Positions 57,306-64,000 of a stretch of 64,000 bases of DNA are shown here, piece by piece. A program made the translations under genes and the position numbers. Each line of letters starts with the position of its first letter. Position 1 is the first letter of the stretch. Below the pieces are notes generated by a model. That model was given only the letters and a program-made list of their open reading frames with translations, did no database searches and had not been told where the DNA came from. The DNA comes from Ursus arctos (Eukaryota; Chordata; Mammalia; Carnivora; Ursidae): NCBI RefSeq assembly GCF_023065955.2, contig NW_026623067.1:59280444-59344443 (forward strand), written 5' to 3'.

Positions 57306-57551
57306 GGGGCACCTGGGTGGCACAGCGGTTGGGCGTCTGCCTTCGTCTCAGGGCGTGATCCCGGCGTTATGGAATCGAGCCCCATATCGGGCTCCTCCGC
57401 TATGAGCTGCTTCTTCCTCTCCCACTCCCCCTGCTTGTGTTCCCTCTCTCGCTGGCTGTCTCTATCTCTGTCAAATAAATAAATAAAATCTTTAAAAAAA
57501 TAAAATAAAATAAAATAAAATAAAATAAAATAAAATAAAATAAAATAAAAT
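57306..57551 (+). mobile_element. Young CAN-SINE with expanded (AAAAT)n tail
   Basis: Exact 16-bp repeat aaaacacaacagcctg at 57290-57305 and 57552-57567. The tail carries about eleven AAAAT units (57497-57551). Confidence 0.95.
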
Positions 57552-57567
57552 AAAACACAACAGCCTG

Positions 57568-58400
57568 AGAATACACCCGTGAGAGTCAGGTTCTCCTTTC
57601 CCTCCCTTTCTCTCAAAGTCCCCCTTCTCCTGCTTAATAAAATAAGGGGAATCATTTTTTGGTGTATCATGTGGGGGGCAAGGGTAGCATTGTTTGAAAT
57701 ACTTGTGTCGGTTCTGAAAAAATTGAATGACTCTAATGACCAGGTTTTAAAAATCCCTGTGTCAGCCAGGTGGTTTCCAGTTCTTTGTTTTCAAAAAAAT
57801 AGAAAGATAAAATTTAAAATAACTTTCAATGATAACTCACAATATACATTTTGGCATAAAGCTCAGGAGTTCACAGAATTGAATGATATTGTTCTAAAAT
57901 CCCTCTTTTCATCATTTTTAACATATTTGTGTAAAGAAGGTTTCTCAGTGCTTCTATCTATAAAAAACACGTATAAGAACAGAATTGCACTATGTTATTC
58001 TAGTAATAAGTAATATTTTTCCGCAAAGACTGAATGGGGGCAATAAAAAGCAACTTCAGCCATATCCTCAAGAGATATACTTCCAGTATTTTACTTTTTA
58101 TCAAAGAATTTCATTGAAATTTGTAATATATTTATTTGTGATTTATTTCTTAGTCAATTGTGAATTCACTAACTGTAATGATAAAATCCAGAATACATTT
58201 TTAAAACTATTCAGGGCCTTATGGTCACAGCAATTTGTTTTTAAAATTCCAACTTATATACATATTTTTATCATAGTGAAAAAAACATAACATGACCAAT
58301 AAAAGACTTTCTAGCACAAAATGTATTAAGATCAAATTCTGTAGGAGAATGGAAATATAAGGTCAGACACAGAAGGAATGATGTGAAGTTTCTGATTGTC
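57568..58400. other. Unassigned AT-rich sequence
   Basis: Repeat-poor. Two open frames on the + strand (57579-58013 and 57985-58290) overlap, are K/F/I/N-rich and follow the base composition, so I do not call them genes. Confidence 0.4.
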
Positions 58401-58412
58401 AAAGAGCTTGTG

Positions 58413-58603
58413 GGGCGCCTGGGTGGCGCAGTCGTCAGGTGTCTGCCTCCGGCTCAGGGCGTGATCCCGGTGTTCTGGGATCAAGCCCCACATCAGGCTT
58501 CTCTGCTGGGAGCCTGCTTCTTCCTCTCCCACTCCCCCTGCCTGTGTTCCCTCTCTCGCTGGCTGTCTCTGTCAAATAAATAAATAAAATCTTAAAAAAA
58601 AAA
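58413..58603 (+). mobile_element. Young CAN-SINE, sense
   Basis: Exact 12-bp repeat aaagagcttgtg at 58401-58412 and 58604-58615. Confidence 0.95.
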
Positions 58604-58919
58604 AAAGAGCTTGTGCATGTGTTTTGTAAACGGGTAACAGTGAATGTCAAATTGCTATCATATTCGGATTCCATTGCCTACTTTAAAAATAGCAAAGGGA
58701 CAGTTTTATTTTAAAAACTCTATATATACCATATGCTGGAGAAATACATATTTTGTAATTATATAAACTTACATAAACTTTCATCTGTCAATTTAAAAAT
58801 GTGTGAGAGGGAGATTGTTTCATGAAATTCTTTTTGAGCTTCTATAACCACAGTAATTTGAAAAACAATGCAGAAGAAACCTCAAATATGTAAGAGCTTT
58901 AAAAATCTACTATTCATGA

Positions 58920-59145
58920 GGGGCGCCTGGGTGGCTCAGTCGTTAAGCGTCTGCCTTCGGCTCAGGGTGTGATCCAGGCGTTCTGGCGTCGAGCCCCACA
59001 TCGAGCCCCACATAGAGCCCCACATCGGGCTCCTATGCTGTGAGCCTTCTTCCTCTCCCACCCCCCCTGCTTGTGTTCCCTCTCTTGCTGGCTGTCTCTC
59101 TCTCTCTGTCAAATAAATAAGTAAATAAATCTTTAAAAAAATATA
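58920..59145 (+). mobile_element. CAN-SINE with internal 12-bp triplication
   Basis: Flanking tattcatga at 58911-58919 and 59146-59154. Inside, the unit gagccccacatc (last base varies) occurs three times in tandem (about 58991-59027), where other copies have one. Confidence 0.93.
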
Positions 59146-59154
59146 TATTCATGA

Positions 59155-59640
59155 ATCCTTGCTGAAAACAATTGCTCAAATATGCATTCCAACCACCAGA
59201 GCAATGACTCAAAATCAAGAACTCAAAATTGGAAAAGTCAGAGTAAGAAAAAAATGGAACGAAGAAACCAATTCAACTCCTAAAACTGATGGTAGATAAC
59301 TATATTAGAATTGTTTTTCGAATTCAAAAATTTTCAAAAATGATCTCCAAATAAATGCAAACACCAAAGCAATCATTGAAAGGATTTAGATGGGAAAAAT
59401 CAGATGTCAGGAGCTAGACCCCAAGACCTGACTTTTACTGCCCACCTGATTATACTCATGATCTTTGTCCCACATTTTCCCTTAACTTCTTCTTTCCTGC
59501 TCATATCTGAACTTAGGCAAAGGACGGTGGAGGTGAGGGGGCAGGGGGCATAGCACCCCCTGATGGAAACCAAAACTCCCTCTCAAAGGAAGAGCTCCGG
59601 AGGTCCAGACTACCCAGACAAGTTTGAAAATCACGCCCGC
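59155..59640. other. Unassigned non-coding sequence
   Basis: No gene seen. 59405-59640 may be the 5' part of the LTR that follows, but it does not match the copy at 7882. Confidence 0.4.
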
Positions 59641-60020
59641 GCAGATGGACTATGGGATGCGCCATGGAGTGACTGACAGTTACCTTACCTCCTTGTAACA
59701 CTAAAACCTCCACCCAAGGAGGAGCACAAGACTCATTTACATAACACGCAATCTGTGCGTAAGCATGTTTCCTTAAGGTGCATGCATGACTTCATGCGTG
59801 CCTTTAAATGCAACGATAAAGCTCCCCTTTCTGAATATTCATCCTAACCCTAAATGAAAGGAGCCCATTCATCCTTGCTCCAGGAGTCACAGCTTTGGAA
59901 GTTACTCCCTGTGATCTCCTTATTTGGTGCAAATAAAGTTTTCTTTCTGTGACAAGTCCAGCTGGTATAGTTTCTACCTGTGACTCGCCAAGGAGTGAAG
60001 TCACGTTAGTTTGGTTAAAA
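59640..60020 (+). mobile_element. LTR 3' half, family A
   Basis: Matches 8330-8910 by eye: 'cacccaaggaggagcacaag', 'ctcccctttctgaatattca', AATAAA at 59932-59937, 'ccaaggagtgaagtcacgtt' and a final 'tagtttggtta'. There is no SINE in this copy at the position that is interrupted at 8411. Its 5' end is unclear. Confidence 0.68.
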
Positions 60021-60022
60021 AA

Positions 60023-60534
60023 TACTGTGGTCCTACAAGCCCAGATTAAATCAACAGCTGGAGTAATGGAAAGCGAATGCTGGACAGCTTCCTTCAGTGC
60101 ATTCATCTGCAGACAGAATACATGGTTCTTGAGTGCCAACTACGTGCCAAGCAGTGTCACAGGGGCTCAGGCTGTATCACTAAACAATGTGGTCAAGGAT
60201 CCAAGCAGAGTTTGGAATTCTCTGCTTGGAGATATAATGTATAGTTGGGGGGTGGAGGGAGGGAAATAAAGAAAAACTGTTCAGTCTTTTGATGATCCTA
60301 ATTAGGGATATAGAGTTTTAAGTTGGCATTTAGTATATGAACTTGACTTTCAACTTAAGAAATAATCAAAAAGAAACACCAAGGGACGCAGAGAAAAGGG
60401 AACACTAAAAGAAAAAACTAACATGAACACATAAATACTATTACTCTATGAAATGAAGGATGTCTGAATGCATGGAGAATATTCCTCACTGTCCATTTGT
60501 TTGAGGCATTTGCTCTCTAAACCCAGACATTTAG
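60023..60534. other. Unassigned non-coding sequence
   Basis: No gene or named repeat. Confidence 0.4.
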
Positions 60535-60862
60535 GGTTTTGATGAAGGTACAATTGATTTAATCAATCACTGATTAACCACATTGGTATTTAATTCAATC
60601 CCCAGCCCCTCTCCCGGGCCTGGTGGTCAGAAGGTAGGGCTGAAAGCTCCAATCCTTAAATCATGTGGTTGGTTCCTCTGGCGACCAGCCCCCATCTGCC
60701 AAGAGTCACGCATTAGCATAAACTCAGTTCCCAGCTCACTATGAATAACAAACGACGCTCCTCTCACCCCTGCCACTCAGGAAGTTACAAGTGTTTTAGA
60801 AGTTCTGTGCCAGGAACTAGGGATGAAGACCAAATATAGATCTCTTATTATATTATAACATC
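60535..60862 (-). mobile_element. LTR fragment, family B (ERVL-type), antisense
   Basis: 'ttcaatccccagcccctctc', 'gcgaccagcccccatctgcc', 'ctgtgccaggaactagggat' and 'ctcttattatattataacat' match 56640-56990 in order. Truncated relative to that copy. Confidence 0.72.
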
Positions 60863-62439
60863 CAAGTGTGTGTCTGTGCTTGTGTGAAGAGGAGGATAAA
60901 GAGGATAGAAGGTGGGGGGACAACACAGTTCCCCTGGTCTCTTTCTCCTACTCCCACTGAAGAGGTGGCAGAGGTCTCCTGTGAAAGGCAGGGCCCTCCT
61001 CCCCCTCCCCCTCTCCACCCCCTCAGGTCAGAACTCTGCTCTATGGGAAGGGGATAAGCGAGGGGAAGAGTCCCCTCTCTGAAGGATGTACAGCGCCCAG
61101 CTGGGGCCAGGAGGAGATTCAGCTTCCCTCCAATAGTCTTCCTCTGGGAGCAAAGTGACAACCACATAAGGCTCTGGAACTTACTCTAACAATTAACATT
61201 GTGGGGGCTGGCTTCTTAAAGGCCTGAAGTCTCTTTGAACGGCTGGGTTCAAACAGAACTGAGAGTGGTTACATATCGTTTTTGTGAGGCCGCCCCTGTG
61301 ATCAGAGCTGCTGTGCGCAGCCCCAAACTCCAGGCCTGAAGATAAAAATATCTTCTCCGTGTGAACCAGGGACCACCAGGAAAAGCAGAAAGGCTTTGGT
61401 TTTCTCTTTTGTGAAGCGAAGAACTCGTCAAGTCATCGATACACGCTAGTCCTGATCGGATGCAGAGGAAATACAAGGAGTCATCGAAGTCACTTATACA
61501 GGAGTCTCACTGACACGGCTTTGCACGCAGGAAGCTCGTGGAAACCACCGCTCTGCTTAGCAGTGACGCTCGAAGCCTTCAGAAACAGTGTAGCGGCACC
61601 TGCCTGAACCACAGTAACGGGGTTGCGTTACTATGCCTGCAAATGTGTGAGGAATTGGACGAAACACAGTGTAGGTGATGCTAGAGTGTATTCTATTTTT
61701 TAAAAAACGAAACTTGAATGGGTTTCAAAAAGTAGACTTACGACTTTCAAGATTGATTGTTATTATTGGTTCCACAGAAATTGCCTTCCTCCCTTGGGAT
61801 CGCGTGGAAGATGAGAAAGTGCGTTTTCAGCTAGTAGTTATGTGTTCTAATCAAATCACATTATTTTATTTTATTTTTTTGGCTTGACAGCACTGTTGGT
61901 GATGTATAAATTCCATCTGTAGCTGTCAAAGGTTTAGTACGTCCTCCCCTCACCTGAGCTAACTGGTGACATTCCTGCTAAATGACAAGGGTGTCTGTGG
62001 CTGGTTCTCACTATCAGATGACGTTGCACAAAGGACGCCAGGAACCTGTCTGGCACGCGCGGCAGAGTCACGTAGGAGCTATTTCCTCACCCAGCTTCTC
62101 TACTGTTGCTTTTCTTTCTTTCCTGGATATGCTCGTTTTGCTTTTGACCATTTCTCTGTTTCGCACAGGGTCCATTCGGTCACCAGGTCTCTAGAGTTGC
62201 GGCATGTTTGTGATTTGAGTTTTTTACGGCTGTTGGCTTGCTTTTTCTTTGTTTCTGAGTCTAGACATTCAACGTTATGTGGCTCTTGGCTCTCGGTTTA
62301 TCTTGAGGCTGATGGGTTCACTGACAAAGACACTGACACGCATAAACTCAAATCACAAGAAATCAGCTTAATTTAACATTGTTATTTTTACTCTTCGAGT
62401 TTTCATCCTTAAGGCATGGGGTCCTGCAGGAATGAGAGC
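60863..62439. other. Repeat-poor sequence downstream of the exon candidate
   Basis: No SINE, LINE or LTR recognised over about 1.6 kb, unusual for this window. GC is moderate with scattered CpG (for example 61500-61660). It would be 3' intergenic or extended UTR if the exon at 62950-62440 is real. Confidence 0.4.
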
Positions 62440-62950
62440 TTATTCCAAATTCCTCGCTTTCTTTATTAAAAATAAAAAGAATCTAAAGATAAAAGTTCAT
62501 TAGCATGCTGTTAGTGGAGAAAGGGATTTTTTTAAAAACAAAAACGGCTTTCCGCCCCCCATCTCCATCTGATGTTGCTCAAAACATACTATTGGTCATT
62601 TAGTCAGAACGATTAAAAAACCAAAAACAGATGCAATATATTTGTGCACAGATCCATCAAGGAGTGGGAAAACAGAGGATGAAAGACTAGAGAAAAAAAC
62701 TGACCTTTATGGTCGCCAGCTAGGATGTGGTGGGAGCAAATTAGAGTTTTCTAACTGAAGACGTAGCCTTGTCTGTAGAAGCAGGTTCTGGGGTCAAGTA
62801 GCAGGTATTCTTGATGCCCAACACATCAATTTCATTTTGTGTCTCCATTTCAGCTGCATAGATATCTGTCTCATTGTTTGGCTCCTCGTGAGACGGGGTC
62901 TCATCTGCCTGACAAGCCCTGTTGTTCACAACAGGCTCCGGTGCTGGAAG
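62440..62950 (-). CDS. Candidate terminal coding exon, product not identified
   Basis: I do not recognise the product. On the reverse strand, a plausible acceptor (TGCTCCTAGCCCCAGTGACAG, AG at 62952-62951) is followed by an open frame of 69 codons from 62950, starting LPAPEPVVNN. It runs through a hydrophilic acidic stretch (ETDIYAAEMETQNEIDVLG) and ends SSVRKL with a stop at about 62743-62741. An AATAAA at 62466-62461 lies about 275 bases further on, as expected for a 3' UTR. The region carries no repeat. The composition resembles a cytoplasmic tail. Against: short, upstream exons not found, and random open frames of this size occur. The coding part is 62950-62741; the 3' end is inferred. 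Confidence 0.38.
62461..62466 (-). promoter_or_regulatory. Polyadenylation hexamer AATAAA (reverse strand)
   Basis: TTTATT on the + strand. It is positioned to serve the exon candidate at 62950-62741. Function is inferred from position only. Confidence 0.35.
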
Positions 62951-62952
62951 CT

Positions 62953-63402
62953 GTCACTGGGGCTAGGAGCAGCTTCCAAAGTGGCTCACGCCAAAGCCTG
63001 GCAAGTGAGTGCTGGGTGCTGGCGGGAGGCCTCGGTTCCTCACCCTTGGGACCTCCCCAGAAGGCTGCTTGAGAATTCATGACATGGCAGCCGGCTGCAC
63101 CCAGAGCTAATGATCCAGGCCTCAGGTTTTGATGCAAAGAGTTCCTGCTAGAGTGATTCTCCTGGCATGTTTCTCCTTCATGGAAAGAGGAGGGGTTTTG
63201 ACAGGTGAATTTGGTAGAAGGAACTAAGTATGGTCAATCGGCTTCTTTGAGGTGATTTTATTTTGGAGGAAGCAAGTCCCCAGGATGCAGGCATTCTAAT
63301 CTGCTTTTGGCCAGACCAGAGAAAGGGCCAGATCTTGGAGAGTCCTTGCCTTGATCAGCTATGCCAGTAACTGGTGGGTAAGTCCATTTCACTGGGATGA
63401 AT
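62953..63402. other. Unassigned non-coding sequence
   Basis: Would be intron if the exon candidate is real. No gene or named repeat is visible. Confidence 0.4.
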
Positions 63403-63590
63403 TTTTTTTTTTAAAGAATTTATTTATTTATTTGACAGAGCACAAGTAGGCAGAGCAGTAGAAGGAGGCAGAGGGAGAAGCAGCCTCCTCGCTGAGCAGG
63501 GAGCCTGAGGCAGGGCTCCATCCCAGGACCCTGGGATCATGACCTGAGCCGAAGGCAGACACTTAACCGACTGAGCCAGCCAGGGGCCCC
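63403..63590 (-). mobile_element. CAN-SINE
   Basis: 'tttgacagagcacaagtagg', 'gatcatgacctgagccgaag' and head 'gagccagccaggggcccc'. No clear flanking repeat. Confidence 0.9.
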
Positions 63591-64000
63591 CTTGGGTGAA
63601 TGGATGGTAAACCCACACAGCTGTAGATCTAAAGTCATGAGCTCTCATCAGCATTGCAGATGTTTTGCACATCACCCATATGACTCATATCAACTGATTC
63701 TGAACACTAAGAGGGAAGATGGGGCTTCTTCCAAGTTTCTGGAAGAGAATAAAACTAAAGTAATTCAGCCAGTAATCTGAACATCTAAATTGCTTTTCCA
63801 CTGGCTACATTTTAACATCTTCAAAGCTGGGGGTATTTCTGTGCTCAGTTCTTTTCTGTGGAGCCTACGAAGGTATTTGCCAGACTTCTTCCAGAGGGGT
63901 GTCTGGGTAGGGAGGGCGCAGGGAGTGGGACAGATGTTTTTCTTTATCATTCTCAAGTTCTCGCATCTAGTTTTGTCAAATGGTGGTTATAACAACGTGA
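63591..64000. other. Unassigned non-coding sequence at the window edge
   Basis: No repeat named. A 63-codon reverse frame (63765-63956) has no domain or splice signal that I can support. Confidence 0.4.

Noticed and set aside
57008..57670. 220-codon minus strand open frame
   Set aside because: It runs through a CAN-SINE and its AAAAT tail (a Phe/Tyr/Ile/Leu repeat). The protein is a translation of repeat sequence.
57579..58290. Overlapping + strand frames of 144 and 101 codons
   Set aside because: K/F/I/N-rich composition mirrors AT-rich DNA; no domain, splice site or start context.
1..64000. CRISPR arrays, operons, bacterial defence or other novel gene systems
   Set aside because: The window is vertebrate repeat-rich DNA. 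The repeats are dispersed retroposons and microsatellites, with no direct-repeat/spacer pattern or gene clusters.

Overview
This is mammalian nuclear DNA that is almost entirely non-coding and repeat-built. The most frequent repeat is the carnivore tRNA-derived SINE (CAN-SINE/SINEC). More than 50 copies lie in both orientations, and many have clean 8-19 bp target-site duplications (TSDs). The youngest copies (for example 12513-12711, 49912-50122, 52518-52719 and 57306-57551) share one variant with a GGTGGCACAGCGGTTAAGCG head and a (C)AGCCAGCGAGAGAGGGAACAC body. I associate that variant with bears and the giant panda, so my best guess is a caniform carnivore, probably an ursid. The order is secure from the sequence; the family is inference. 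Strand for a mobile element means its sense direction.

Layout. 1-9 kb: older CAN-SINEs, two MIR copies, old LINE fragments and two LTRs (7264-7657 and 7882-8913, the second split by a SINE). 9-11 kb: mostly unassigned sequence. 11.6-16.5 kb: a long old antisense L1 hosting SINEs, a solo LTR and a multi-layer nest at 14378-15313. 16.5-27 kb: SINEs, microsatellites, an antisense MLT1 LTR and unassigned sequence. 27.6-29 kb: a sense L1 3' part split by a solo LTR with an exact 5-bp TSD. 30-38 kb: SINEs, an LTR related to the one at 7.9 kb, an L2, a sense MLT1, an L1 3' end and two stacked SINE clusters. 38.3-46.1 kb: antisense L1 territory. A nearly complete young L1 (40928-45961; ORF1 truncated, ORF2 with three disabling changes but intact catalytic motifs) sits inside an older L1 of the same orientation. 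46.3-46.6 kb: a decayed processed pseudogene of the nucleoside diphosphate kinase family (NME2-like). 47-60.9 kb: more SINEs, two MER5A-like DNA transposon relics, a long CTTT tract and four LTR segments. 60.9-64 kb: the least repetitive part. It holds one candidate terminal coding exon on the minus strand (62950 down to about 62741, with an AATAAA at 62466-62461).

No tRNA or rRNA gene, CRISPR array, operon or complete host gene is visible. The only long open frames belong to the L1. The interest lies in the retroelement stratigraphy (who inserted into whom), the NME2-like pseudogene, the possible L1 3' transduction, and the unassigned exon candidate. I see no sign of a novel enzymatic or defence system and do not claim one.
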